DNA of 64,000 bases, taken from assembly GCF_014197245.1 (NCBI RefSeq), contig NZ_JACIFF010000009.1, positions 62,001 to 126,000 on the forward strand, in the 5' to 3' direction. This DNA comes from Neolewinella aquimaris. GTDB taxonomy: Bacteria > Bacteroidota > Bacteroidia > Chitinophagales > Saprospiraceae. The notes below the pieces were generated by a model, which saw nothing but the letters and a program-made list of their open reading frames with translations, made no database searches and was not told the DNA's origin. Positions 25,236 to 33,709 of the stretch are shown piece after piece. The position numbers and the translations under genes are program-made. The stretch's first letter is position 1. Each line of letters opens with the position of its first letter.

Positions 25236-26027
25236 TTACCCCCTCATCCGCAGGGCGTAGGTCAGCGGGATCAGGCCCGGCAGCTGCTTCAGTTGCCACC
25301 GCTGCTCCCCTACTCTGACTGTATCGGGAAAGCAATCGTAGGGTGCGTAGTCGTACTCTTCAAACGTTTCCAGCCGTAGCCCCCGTTCGAGCAGCGCCCC
25401 GATCACGGAACTGACCGGGTGGTCCCAGCTGATCATTTTGCCCCTTACCCCTTCGCTTTTATCGGTGTAGCTGCCCTCGACGTCCTCCACGATGGGCTGC
25501 CCGCCGAAGTAGCCGTATTGGATAGCGGTGCGATCTTCATTCCACAGCCACACGAAGGGATGAAATTCGGCAAAGACGAAGGTGCCGTCCGGTCTAAGGT
25601 AGCGACGCACGATCTCCGCCCAGCGACCGATATCCGGCAGCCAGCCGATGGTGCCGTAGCTGGTGAAGACCAGGTCGAAGGTCTCGTCCAGGTGGTCGGG
25701 CAGGCTGTACAAGTCGCAGCAAATAAAGCGGGCATCCAGGCCGGCCCGTTCGGCAAGATCCCGGGCGGCAGCGATGGCGGCGTTGCTCAAATCAACACCA
25801 GTAACGATCGCACCGCGGCGGGCCAGTGACAGCGTATCCTGACCGAAGTGGCACTGCAGGTGGAGGAGGCGCAGGCCGGTCAGGTCGGCGGGAAGCAGGG
25901 CCAGTTCGATTTCGCGCAGGCTATCCTTCCCCGCCAGCCAGCCCTCCACGTCGTAAAAATCGCTCTGCAGGTGGGCGGGCGTGCGGGCGTTCCAGTGGGC
26001 GCGGTTGTGGCTGAGGTAATCGTCCAT
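25236..26027 (-). CDS. class I SAM-dependent methyltransferase
   Basis: A 263-residue methyltransferase. Motif I, the S-adenosylmethionine loop, is LLHLQCHFGQDTLSLARRGA near residue 55, followed by the acidic residue of motif II in TGVDLSNAAI and a motif III-like CCDLYSLPDHL. The second half has an aromatic-rich substrate region (EFHPFVWLWNEDR). The LxLQCHFGQDTL variant of motif I marks a group of uncharacterised small-molecule methyltransferases. Substrate unknown. It is convergent with the tRNA gene. The CGATAGCTATCG palindrome lies 22 bp upstream of its start. Confidence 0.9.
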   Translation of the reverse strand: MDDYLSHNRAHWNARTPAHLQSDFYDVEGWLAGKDSLREIELALLPADLTGLRLLHLQCHFGQDTLSLARRGAIVTGVDLSNAAIAAARDLAERAGLDARFICCDLYSLPDHLDETFDLVFTSYGTIGWLPDIGRWAEIVRRYLRPDGTFVFAEFHPFVWLWNEDRTAIQYGYFGGQPIVEDVEGSYTDKSEGVRGKMISWDHPVSSVIGALLERGLRLETFEEYDYAPYDCFPDTVRVGEQRWQLKQLPGLIPLTYALRMRG

Positions 26028-26048
26028 CGTATAAATATTAGACGGCCA

Positions 26049-26060
26049 CGATAGCTATCG
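26049..26060. repeat. CGATAGCTATCG palindrome
   Basis: A 12-bp perfect palindrome followed by GGGGC in the divergent gap between the methyltransferase and phosphotriesterase-like genes. The same core recurs at 33600-33617 and, with one change, at 38449-38466. Confidence 0.7.
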
Positions 26061-26121
26061 GGGGCGCAGGTGCAATGAAAGGACGTTCGTAAATTACATC
26101 GATTACACCCAATCTTCACTC

Positions 26122-27204
26122 ATGCCAAGCTCACCCACCAGAAGGTCATTTATTAAATCATGTGCCGTACTGACCGTTGGGGCCGGCATGGGACTACCCG
26201 GGCCTGGTGACGTTCCGTGGGGCAGCGGAAAGCAAGCGGCGGGACAGGTCATGACCGTTAATGGCCCCATCGCTCCGGAGGAGCTCGGATTCTGCCTGCC
26301 GCACGAGCACGTACTGTCGCGCTTCGGGATCGACCCGGTTGAGCCACCGGAGTACGATGAAGCGGCGATGGTTGAGGAAGTCGTACCCTATCTCACGTAT
26401 CTCCGGGAACTGGGCGTAGGGGCGGTGGCCGACTGTACGGCTTACTCCTTCGGTCGCGCGCCGGCATTGTTGCGAAAATTATCGGAGGCATCCGGACTTC
26501 ACCTTCTCACCAACACGGGCTGGTACGGGGCCGCGGACGATCGTTACGTTCCGGAGGAGGCTTACCGGCTTAGCGCGGAGGAGATTGCGGAGCGGTGGAT
26601 CGCGGAATTTGCCGACGGCATCGGAGGTACTGGCATACGGCCTGGCTTCATCAAGGTCGCGGTCGACGGTGGACCCCTCTCCCCCATCGACGCCAAACTC
26701 GTGCGCGCCGCCGCCCTCACCCACCGCGCCACCGGATTGACCATCAAGGCCCACACCGGCGACAATGCCCCCGCCGCCCGCCAACAACTCGACCTACTGG
26801 TGGAGGAAGGCGTTGCCCCCGGTGCCTGGACCTGGACCCACGCCCAGAACACCCCCGACGCCCAGGACCTCATCGAAGTCGCCCGCCGGGGAGCCTGGAT
26901 CAGTCTGGATGGCATCAAAACACCCTACTTCGCAAACGGCCGAATGCAGGGCAGCGACACCCTTGACCGCCACCTGAACCACCTCCTTGCGCTCCGGGAA
27001 GCGGACTTGCTCGGCCGGGTGATCATCAGCCACGACGGCAGCAGTTTCCCGCCCGAAGGCACGGTGAGACGGCCGATGGACATCATCTCCAATAGCTTCC
27101 TGCCCCTACTGCGGGCTCACGGGCTCTCTCCCGCCGAGATCACTGTCCTCACCGTCGACAATCCCGCCCGCTATTTCACCCTTTCCCGACAGTTGCTGGA
27201 CTAA
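26122..27204 (+). CDS. phosphotriesterase-family hydrolase, Tat exported
   Basis: A 360-residue amidohydrolase-fold protein of the phosphotriesterase family (PTE/PHP-type, including lactonases). All metal ligands are seen: His-61 and His-63 in CLPHEHV, the Lys that is carboxylated at 178 in FIKVAVDGG, His-211 in KAHTGD, His-240 in WTHAQN and Asp-305 in ISHDGSSF. The N-terminus TRRSFIKSCAVLTVGAGMG is a strong twin-arginine signal, so it should be folded before export. Whether it is a lactonase, esterase or phosphotriesterase cannot be told from sequence. It is followed 62 bp later by a peroxiredoxin gene on the same strand. Confidence 0.9.
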   Translation: MPSSPTRRSFIKSCAVLTVGAGMGLPGPGDVPWGSGKQAAGQVMTVNGPIAPEELGFCLPHEHVLSRFGIDPVEPPEYDEAAMVEEVVPYLTYLRELGVGAVADCTAYSFGRAPALLRKLSEASGLHLLTNTGWYGAADDRYVPEEAYRLSAEEIAERWIAEFADGIGGTGIRPGFIKVAVDGGPLSPIDAKLVRAAALTHRATGLTIKAHTGDNAPAARQQLDLLVEEGVAPGAWTWTHAQNTPDAQDLIEVARRGAWISLDGIKTPYFANGRMQGSDTLDRHLNHLLALREADLLGRVIISHDGSSFPPEGTVRRPMDIISNSFLPLLRAHGLSPAEITVLTVDNPARYFTLSRQLLD

Positions 27205-27266
27205 GCGAGCGTTCAACCCACCGGCGGCTCCCGCGTTAACATACTTCACACCAACACCATCCAGCC

Positions 27267-27902
27267 ATGCCATTACGCTTAGGAGAAACCGCACCCAATT
27301 TCGATGCCCAGACCACCGAGGGCGACATCAACTTTTACGACTGGGCCGGCGACCAGTGGGTCGTACTGTACAGCCACCCCAGCGACTACACCCCCGTCTG
27401 CACCACCGAGCTCGGCCGCACCGCCCAGCTGAAGGAACAGTTCGAACAACGCAACGCAAAGGTGATCGCCCTGAGCGTCGACGACCTCGAGAGCCACAGG
27501 GGCTGGGTAAAGGACATCGAAGACACCCAGAACGTCACGATGAACTTCCCCATCATCGCCGACCACGACCGCAAGGTGGCCGTTGCCTACGACATGATCC
27601 ACCCCGAAGCCGACGATAAATTCACCGTCCGCTCCGTGTACATCATCGACCCCAACCGCAAGGTCCGCCTCACCCTCACCTACCCGCCCTCCACCGGCCG
27701 CAACTTCCAGGAGATCCTCCGCGTACTCGACAGCCTCCAGCTCACCGACAACTACAGCGTCGCCACCCCCGTTGACTGGAAAGACGGCGAAGACGTAGTC
27801 GTAAGTCCCAGCATCGCCACCGAAGACATCCCCGACAAGTTCCCGAAGGGGCATAAGGAGATACGCTCTTACCTGCGCACGACACCACAACCGAATCGGT
27901 AG
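27267..27902 (+). CDS. 1-Cys peroxiredoxin (Prx6 type)
   Basis: A 211-residue thiol peroxidase that reduces H2O2 and alkyl hydroperoxides. The peroxidatic Cys-45 lies in SHPSDYTPVCTTELG, with Pro-38, Thr-42 and Arg-128 (VRSVYIID) positions typical of the active site. The long C-terminal domain (PPSTGRNFQEILRVLDSLQ, then PVDWKDGEDVVVSP) marks the Prx6 subfamily, and no resolving cysteine is present. It is cytoplasmic, with no signal peptide. A long imperfect inverted repeat of TAGTACG-type words starts directly after its stop codon. Confidence 0.95.
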   Translation: MPLRLGETAPNFDAQTTEGDINFYDWAGDQWVVLYSHPSDYTPVCTTELGRTAQLKEQFEQRNAKVIALSVDDLESHRGWVKDIEDTQNVTMNFPIIADHDRKVAVAYDMIHPEADDKFTVRSVYIIDPNRKVRLTLTYPPSTGRNFQEILRVLDSLQLTDNYSVATPVDWKDGEDVVVSPSIATEDIPDKFPKGHKEIRSYLRTTPQPNR

Positions 27903-28012
27903 GTAGTACGGTAGTCGTTTAGTACGTTAGTCGTTTAGGGGGTTAGTACTTTAAACGCGTACTGCACTACTAACAGACTAACGTACTACCCGACTAACAG
28001 ACTACCGTACTA
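27903..28012. repeat. word-built long inverted repeat (TAGTACGGTAGTC / TAGTACGTTAGTC)
   Basis: The gap between the peroxiredoxin and metalloprotease genes is one imperfect inverted repeat. TAGTACGGTAGTC on the left has its exact complement GACTACCGTACTA on the right, and TAGTACGTTAGTC has GACTAACGTACTA, nested in order around a centre near ACGCGT. The arms are low-complexity runs of TAGT/TTAG words. The transcript could fold into a hairpin of about 110 nt that would end or protect the peroxiredoxin mRNA. Related words recur at 43455-43570. Confidence 0.8.
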
Positions 28013-28039
28013 ATTACCTCCATCCCCAACCAATCCTAC

Positions 28040-30463
28040 ATGAACCAACTTACTCTGCTTTTAACCTTTTTTCTCTGCACCTGCGCACCCGCCCTGAATA
28101 CCCTGTACGCGCAGGAGGACGGCGAGAAGACGGAAAAATCCGACGACAAGAAAAAAGACAAGAACGCCTATAAAGATCTGTTGAAAGACGCTAAGGCCCA
28201 GACCGGCCTTTTTGACGTGATCGAGAAGGAAGGCAAGACCTACTTTGAACTGCCCCTTGCCCTGATGAACCAGGAGATCCTGATCGTAAGCCGCATCAGC
28301 GGACACGTGAAGGGATTGAACTTCGGCGGTGCGGGAATGCGTAGCCGGCCCCAGCAAGTCGTGCGGTGGCAGAAGCACGGTGAGAAAGTGCTCCTGCGCA
28401 GCGTCAGCTACAATAGCGTGGCCAGTGAAGACCTGCCGGTGTACCAGTCGGTCAGGAACAACAACTTCGAGCCCATCGTAGCCACCTTCGACGTGAAGGC
28501 CTACGGTAAGGACAGCAGCTCGGTGGTTTTCGATGTGACCCCCTTCTTCACCAACGACGAGCCGATGATCGGCGCGATTGACGACGATGACCGTAAGAAC
28601 TTCGGCATCAAAGGGCTGGACAAGGACCGCAGCCTGATCATGTCCGTCAAGTCCTTCCCCGGAAACGTGGAAGTGCGACATGTGCTGACCTACAAGGGCG
28701 ACAAGCTGCCCGATAATCAGGTCACCGGTACGCTTTCCGTGGAGATGAACCAGAGCTTTATTCTGCTGCCCGCCGAGAAAATGACGCCGCGGCAGTACGA
28801 CCCCCGGGTGGGCTACTTCAGCATCGAGCAAACCAACTACGGCCTCGATGCCCAGCGCGCCGAGAAGCAGCGTTTCATCACCCGCTGGCGCCTGGAGCCG
28901 GTAGACATGGAAGCCTGGGAGCGCGGCGAACTGGTCGACGTGAAGAAGCCGATCGTTTACTATATCGATCCCGCTACTCCGACCGAATGGGTGCCCTACA
29001 TCAAGCAGGGCGTTGACGACTGGCAGCAGGCCTTCGAGGCCATCGGTCTGAAGAACGCCATCATGGCCAAGGACGCTCCCACGAAGGCGGAAGATCCCGA
29101 CTGGAGCCCGGAGGATGTCCGATACAGCGTGATCCGCTACGTGACTACCGACATCCAGAATGCCATGGGACCCCACGTTCACGACCCCCGTACGGGTGAG
29201 ATCCTCGAGAGCGACATCATTTGGTACCACAACGTGATGAACCTGTTGCGCAACTGGTACCTAATCCAGACTGCCGCCGTGAATCCCGAGGCACGTACCC
29301 CCAAATTTGAGCGGGAGGTGATGGGTAAGCTAATTCGCTTCGTCTCCGCCCACGAGGTGGGACATACGCTGGGATTGCCCCACAATATGGGTAGCAGTCC
29401 GGCCTACACCGTCGAGCAACTACGCACACCCGGCTTCGTACAGGAGAACGGCGTGGCGCCCAGCATCATGGATTACGCCCGCTTTAACTACGTCGCGCAG
29501 CCGGAGGACGAAGGCGTTGGCCTCATGCCCAAGATCGGCGTGTACGACTACTACGCCATCCGCTACGGTTACCTGCCCATTCCCGAAGCCGGCTCCGTGG
29601 CTGAAGATCACGAAATCCTCAACGCCATGATCAAGGAGAAGGCCGACGATCCCCGCTACCGTTATGGTCGCCAGACCCGCGCCGGTTACGACGCCAGCGC
29701 CCAGACCGAAGACATCGGTGATGATGCCGTACTCGCTTCCACCCTCGGCATCGCCAACCTGAAGCGCATCGTCCCCAAGCTACCGGAATGGATGGCCGAA
29801 GACGGCAAGTACTTCGACAACCTGGAGGAAGTGTACGACAACGTGGTCGGACAGCTACGTCGCTATACCGGTCACGTTGCCAGCAATGTCGGCTCGGTGT
29901 ATGAGTGGCAACGGAGCAGCGACGAAAACAAAGTCGTGTACGAAACCCTGAGCAAGGAAAAGCAGCAGGCCGCCGTGAAATTCATCAACGAGCAGATCTT
30001 CACCACTCCCGAGTGGCTGATCGACGAAAACATCCTGCAACGTATCTCCGCTACCGGCGTAGCCGAAAAGATCGCCGGACTACAGGCCAGTGCCCTGCGT
30101 ACTCTGATGAACGACGATCGTTTGAACCGACTGGTGGAGCAGCGGTCCCGCGACGCCAATGCCTACGGCATCATGGACCTGATGAATGACACCCGCTCCG
30201 GCGTCTTCACCCCCGCCAACACGAACAGCAGCTACGGACGGACGCTCCAGGCCGCTTACGTGGAAACGCTGACCAAGCTCCTCACCAACGAGGAAGCAAC
30301 CGCCGACGTAAAGGCCGGAGTGCGCGCCAACCTCAACCAGATCCAGCGCCAGCTGGCCGCCGGCAAGCAGAACGACGATCTGCTGGTACAGGGTCACCGC
30401 GGTGAGCTCGACCAGCACATCCGCGTGGCGCTTACCGGACTGGAGGCGATGACGGGGAAGTAA
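28040..30463 (+). CDS. secreted zinc metalloprotease (DUF5117/DUF5118 type)
   Basis: An 807-residue exported protease. A signal peptide (LTLLLTFFLCTCAPALNTLYAQ) is followed by a Lys/Asp-rich spacer, then a DUF5118-like start (YKDLLKDAKAQTGLFDVIEK) and a DUF5117-like beta region. The catalytic domain has the metzincin-type zinc motif SAHEVGHTLGLPHNM (HExxHxxGxxH) near residue 437 and a Met-turn-like SIMDYARFNYVAQPED about 35 residues on. The C-terminal part is helical. This family is frequent in Bacteroidota; its substrates are unknown. It stands alone between the inverted repeat at 27903 and a strong terminator at 30484. Confidence 0.92.
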   Translation: MNQLTLLLTFFLCTCAPALNTLYAQEDGEKTEKSDDKKKDKNAYKDLLKDAKAQTGLFDVIEKEGKTYFELPLALMNQEILIVSRISGHVKGLNFGGAGMRSRPQQVVRWQKHGEKVLLRSVSYNSVASEDLPVYQSVRNNNFEPIVATFDVKAYGKDSSSVVFDVTPFFTNDEPMIGAIDDDDRKNFGIKGLDKDRSLIMSVKSFPGNVEVRHVLTYKGDKLPDNQVTGTLSVEMNQSFILLPAEKMTPRQYDPRVGYFSIEQTNYGLDAQRAEKQRFITRWRLEPVDMEAWERGELVDVKKPIVYYIDPATPTEWVPYIKQGVDDWQQAFEAIGLKNAIMAKDAPTKAEDPDWSPEDVRYSVIRYVTTDIQNAMGPHVHDPRTGEILESDIIWYHNVMNLLRNWYLIQTAAVNPEARTPKFEREVMGKLIRFVSAHEVGHTLGLPHNMGSSPAYTVEQLRTPGFVQENGVAPSIMDYARFNYVAQPEDEGVGLMPKIGVYDYYAIRYGYLPIPEAGSVAEDHEILNAMIKEKADDPRYRYGRQTRAGYDASAQTEDIGDDAVLASTLGIANLKRIVPKLPEWMAEDGKYFDNLEEVYDNVVGQLRRYTGHVASNVGSVYEWQRSSDENKVVYETLSKEKQQAAVKFINEQIFTTPEWLIDENILQRISATGVAEKIAGLQASALRTLMNDDRLNRLVEQRSRDANAYGIMDLMNDTRSGVFTPANTNSSYGRTLQAAYVETLTKLLTNEEATADVKAGVRANLNQIQRQLAAGKQNDDLLVQGHRGELDQHIRVALTGLEAMTGK

Positions 30464-30483
30464 TTGCCCTACCGTCTTGTTGA

Positions 30484-30525
30484 GCAAGCCGCCCGTATCC
30501 GCCCCGCCGGATACGGGCGGCTTGC
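30484..30525 (+). terminator. 18-bp stem terminator after metalloprotease
   Basis: GCAAGCCGCCCGTATCCG (30484-30501) and its exact complement (30508-30525) enclose a 6-nt loop, 20 bp after the metalloprotease stop. The tail GTTTGG is T-poor, so it may work as a transcript-protecting or factor-aided terminator. Confidence 0.8.
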
Positions 30526-30600
30526 GTTTGGAAAAAGCATTGATACAACCCCCCGTGCCTCCAGGCGTTACCCTAACACGATAACCTCGATCCCGACCTT

Positions 30601-31233
30601 ATGCCCGAGCACGGCGACCCCATTCTACTTCCACCGTCCGAAATCTCCGACGCTACCCGCCGCGCCGAAGCACTCATACCGACCCCCTACGGCACCTTCC
30701 GTATGGTCGCCTACGCCGGCGATGCGGAAGACTATACCCCGCACCTGGCCCTGGTGCACCCCGAAATGGACCCCAACAGCGAAGTGATCGTGCGGCTGCA
30801 CTCCGAGTGCATTACAGGCGACCTGTTCGGCTCCATGCGTTGCGACTGCGGCGAGCAACTCGATCGCTCCCTGCGAATGGTTCAGGCCGGTAAGGGCGTC
30901 GTCATTTACTTGCGACAGGAAGGGCGCGGCATCGGCATTATTAATAAGCTGAAGGCCTACCAACTACAGGATCAGGGCTTCGACACCATCGAGGCCAATA
31001 TTCACCTCGGACTGGAGGTGGACGGCCGCCACTACGGTGTTGCCCAGGGCATCCTGCGGGATCTGGGCATCCGTAAGATCCAGCTGCTCACCAATAATCC
31101 CCTCAAGGTCGACTCCTTCGACGAGGGCCCCATTGAGGTGGTGCGGCGACTACCGATCATCGTTCCCCCGGTTCAGGAAAGCGAGGCCTATCTAAAGACC
31201 AAGCTGGTCGGAATGGGCCACTGGTTGAAGTAG
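30601..31233 (+). CDS. ribA: GTP cyclohydrolase II
   Basis: RibA opens GTP to 2,5-diamino-6-ribosylamino-4-pyrimidinone phosphate, the first step of riboflavin synthesis. The zinc site is intact: Cys-70, Cys-81 and Cys-83 in VRLHSECITGDLFGSMRCDC. The catalytic block YLRQEGRGIGIINK and the GTP-binding LLTNNPLKVDSF follow. At 210 residues it is a stand-alone RibA, without the RibB domain of the fused RibBA form. No FMN riboswitch-like leader is evident in the 75 bp between the preceding terminator and the start. The convergent protease-propeller gene ends 6 bp away. Confidence 0.96.
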   Translation: MPEHGDPILLPPSEISDATRRAEALIPTPYGTFRMVAYAGDAEDYTPHLALVHPEMDPNSEVIVRLHSECITGDLFGSMRCDCGEQLDRSLRMVQAGKGVVIYLRQEGRGIGIINKLKAYQLQDQGFDTIEANIHLGLEVDGRHYGVAQGILRDLGIRKIQLLTNNPLKVDSFDEGPIEVVRRLPIIVPPVQESEAYLKTKLVGMGHWLK

Positions 31234-31239
31234 CTTTGG

Positions 31240-33495
31240 TTAGAATCTGGTGATTACGCCACCCAGCTTTTCCCAACCGAGTTTTGAGGGTCCCCAGGCG
31301 GAGCCGTTCCACCACTTATGGTACAGCGCCGAATCGGTGCCGATGACGAAGATGTCCAGTCGGTTCGGGCCCCAGGAGACTACTCGCGGCTGACCGATGA
31401 TCGTGCCGCCGAGCGATTCGTAGCCGGTCAGGGAAGGACCCCAGCTGGAACCGTTCCACCACTTGTGGTAAAGGGCAGAGTCGGTCCCGATTACAAAGAT
31501 ATCCAGGCGGTTCGGGCCCCAGGAAACGACCTCGGGGTCACCGATTATTTTGCCGCCCATGAACTCGTAGCCGGTCAGGGAAGGGCCCCAGCTGGAGCCG
31601 TTCCACCACTTGTGGTAAAGGGCAGCGTCGGTACCAATTACAAAGACATCTAGGCGGTTCGGGCCCCAGGCAACAGCCCGCGGCTGACCAATGATGGTGC
31701 CGCCCATAGCTTCGTAGCCCGTCAGGGAGGGCCCCCAGGCCGAACCGTTCCACCACTTGTGGTAGAGCGCCGAGTTGGTGCCGATGACGAAGACGTCCAG
31801 GCGGTTCGGTCCCCAGGAAACAACCTCGGGGTCGCCGATAATTTTGCCGCCCATGGACTCGTAGCCGGTCAGGGAGGGTCCCCAGGCGGAGCCGTTCCAC
31901 CACTTGTGATAGAGTCCCGAGTTGGTGCCGATGACGAAGACGTCGAGTCGGTTCGGGCCCCAGGCAACGGCCCGTGGGTGACCGATGATGGTACCGCCCA
32001 TGGCTTCGTAGCCGGTCAGGGAGGGCCCCCAGGCGGAGCCGTTCCACCACTTATGGTAGAGCGCCGAGTTGGTGCCGATCACGAAGACGTCCAGGCGATT
32101 GGGGCCCCAGGCGACGGCTTCCGCCCGGCCTATGATCGTTCCGCCCATGGCTTCGTAACCGGAAACCGATGGTCCCCAGGCCGAACCGTTCCACCACTTG
32201 TGGTAGAGCGCCGAGTTGGTGCCGATGACGAAGGCATCCAGGCGATTTGCGCCCCACGCTACCACCGGTCCGGAGGAGGGTCGGGAAGCGCCTAAATTCT
32301 GAAGGATCGGGGATTGCCGGCGGATGGAAGAAATTCGTACGCCGTGGTTGTGGTTGGCATCGGGATTGGGGTCCGAAGCAGTGCACCCCCCATTCGTGTG
32401 GATGCCTACGATTCGCCCGGTCGATGCCTGCAGGATACCCGATCCCGAGTTGCCGCCCAAGGTATCGATGTCGTTGTAGCCGATCTGATTGCCGTGGAGA
32501 TCGGTGACGGGGCCGGCCTCGATCCGCTTGGGCAGTCCGGCCGGGTGTCCGATGATGCAGATCATTTCCGATTCCGTCGCATCTACGTCCGACACCTCCG
32601 TCTGGCCGAAGGTGGCTCCCGGGTTACCACCGAGGCGGACGATGGCGTAGTCCAGCCCACCCAATCGGTACTCGAGGAGGTCGAGGATGGGAAATTCCTG
32701 CTCTATCCGCGGATTGTTGGACGGATCGACCTGGTAATTGAAGTTGACGTGCATCACCGAAGCAATCTCGGCCGACGAGATGACGGTGTTCGTACCGTTG
32801 ATTCGGGGAAGCTGCCAGGTACCGGCATTCTGATCGAAGCAGTGGCCGGCGGTGATGAACAGGTCGTTGCTAATCAGCGTACCCGTACACCACCGCACTC
32901 CTGCAACGTTACCGGGATTGGTATAGATGGTGGCAAGATTGGTGTTCCACTGAAGCTGACCGACCGGCCGCTGGTGTTGTCCCACGAAGGCCGTCGTGAC
33001 GCCCAGGGTGCCGTCGTACTGCTCTACCGGTTGGGAATCATCGGTATTGCCGCACTGACTTTCGAGTAACTCGGCGTACGAAATTTCGCTGCGTGCCATC
33101 ATTTCCATTACGTCGCCCCCGCTTCCGGCAGAGACGGGCATGGGAGGAAACAACTGGTCGTGCTTGCTGCTGAAGGCCACCGGCAGTTTCGCCCTGGTAC
33201 TGATCAACCGCTCTGCACCCGAATCCGCACCCATCATGTCATCGGCGGGCATGTCGTCCGCGGAGGTATCGGCAGTGGAAGTGGGGGCATTGGGATCGGG
33301 CATCTCTTCACTCGACGTGTTTCCGTCCTGCATTTCTTCCGTGCTGCCGTCGGACATATCGGACTGGGCCATCGGGTCGCGGTTTTCCTGGTGTGGATCG
33401 CCCCCCATTTCTTCCTGCGGCATGTCGTTCCTGGGGGTCTTCTCCTTCTTTTTCATAGTGCTAAGCATTGTGGGTGATAGGTGTAGGTTCCCCAT
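31240..33495 (-). CDS. trypsin-like serine protease fused to a seven-blade PLL-type propeller
   Basis: A 751-residue two-part protein. Residues 1-100 are Met/Asp/Glu/Ser-rich and disordered-looking, with no signal peptide. A trypsin-like (V8/glutamyl endopeptidase-like) domain follows at about 155-400, with His-218 (FITAGHCF), Asp-282 (GGLDYAIVRL) and Ser-350 (LGGNSGSGIL). Residues 411-751 are seven tandem 49-residue repeats of the type VAWGPNRLDVFVIGT...LYHKWWNGSAWGPS, matching the PLL/fucose-lectin seven-blade beta-propeller pattern. The propeller probably binds a glycan and targets the protease. Starts at 33468 and 33456 (MKKKEKTPRND) are also possible. How it leaves the cell is unclear. 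It is convergent with ribA. Confidence 0.88.
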   Translation of the reverse strand: MGNLHLSPTMLSTMKKKEKTPRNDMPQEEMGGDPHQENRDPMAQSDMSDGSTEEMQDGNTSSEEMPDPNAPTSTADTSADDMPADDMMGADSGAERLISTRAKLPVAFSSKHDQLFPPMPVSAGSGGDVMEMMARSEISYAELLESQCGNTDDSQPVEQYDGTLGVTTAFVGQHQRPVGQLQWNTNLATIYTNPGNVAGVRWCTGTLISNDLFITAGHCFDQNAGTWQLPRINGTNTVISSAEIASVMHVNFNYQVDPSNNPRIEQEFPILDLLEYRLGGLDYAIVRLGGNPGATFGQTEVSDVDATESEMICIIGHPAGLPKRIEAGPVTDLHGNQIGYNDIDTLGGNSGSGILQASTGRIVGIHTNGGCTASDPNPDANHNHGVRISSIRRQSPILQNLGASRPSSGPVVAWGANRLDAFVIGTNSALYHKWWNGSAWGPSVSGYEAMGGTIIGRAEAVAWGPNRLDVFVIGTNSALYHKWWNGSAWGPSLTGYEAMGGTIIGHPRAVAWGPNRLDVFVIGTNSGLYHKWWNGSAWGPSLTGYESMGGKIIGDPEVVSWGPNRLDVFVIGTNSALYHKWWNGSAWGPSLTGYEAMGGTIIGQPRAVAWGPNRLDVFVIGTDAALYHKWWNGSSWGPSLTGYEFMGGKIIGDPEVVSWGPNRLDIFVIGTDSALYHKWWNGSSWGPSLTGYESLGGTIIGQPRVVSWGPNRLDIFVIGTDSALYHKWWNGSAWGPSKLGWEKLGGVITRF
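31243..32265 (-). repeat. seven tandem 147-bp repeats (propeller blades)
   Basis: Seven in-frame copies of a 147-bp unit, each encoding one blade; the last is slightly short. They are very similar at DNA level. The end of the unit alternates: blades 3 and 5 end MGGKIIGDPE, while 2, 4 and 6 end GGTIIG plus His or Gln, then PR. This points to duplication of a two-blade (294-bp) unit. Confidence 0.9.
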
Positions 33496-33571
33496 ACGAC
33501 AGGGCTCGGTGAGGTTTTATGTCCCCGGACGGTATGCCGTTACGCTCGGCTGTCAGAAAATTTTACGGGCA

Positions 33572-33620
33572 TCCCCGGTAGCTCGGATAGCCCCGATAGC
33601 CCCGATAGCTATCGGGGGGG
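33572..33620. repeat. GATAGCCCC repeats ending in CCCCGATAGCTATCGGGG
   Basis: Three GATAGCYCC-type units run into the perfect 18-bp palindrome CCCCGATAGCTATCGGGG (33600-33617), followed by more G. It lies in the gap upstream of the protease-propeller gene and downstream of the LpxR-like gene's stop. It belongs to the same family as the palindromes at 26049 and 38449. Confidence 0.75.
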
Positions 33621-33666
33621 GGCGGAGGGGGGCAATGACTCCAACCCTCGTATCCGCGTCTTTCAA

Positions 33667-33690
33667 CGAATTAAATCCGCGCTCCATCTG
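33667..33690. repeat. CGAATTAAATCCGCGC element, left of lpxR-like gene
   Basis: The 16 bp CGAATTAAATCCGCGC here is repeated exactly at 34658-34673, on the other side of the LpxR-like gene and in the same orientation. The surrounding words (AATCCGCG, CATCTG) belong to the CGCGGATT/CGCAGATT family seen elsewhere in the window. Confidence 0.6.
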
Positions 33691-33709
33691 AGTTAAAAAA
33701 AGAAACGTC

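Noticed and set aside
28061-29230. 389-codon open frame on the minus strand
   Set aside because: Antisense to the zinc metalloprotease; no independent start signal or domain.
30526-30600. FMN riboswitch upstream of ribA
   Set aside because: Only 75 bp separate the terminator stem from the start, and none of the conserved RFN-element blocks are visible.
31243-32265. Mobile element suggested by tandem DNA repeats
   Set aside because: The repeats are in frame, 147 bp each, and encode regular propeller blades; there is no transposase or terminal repeat.
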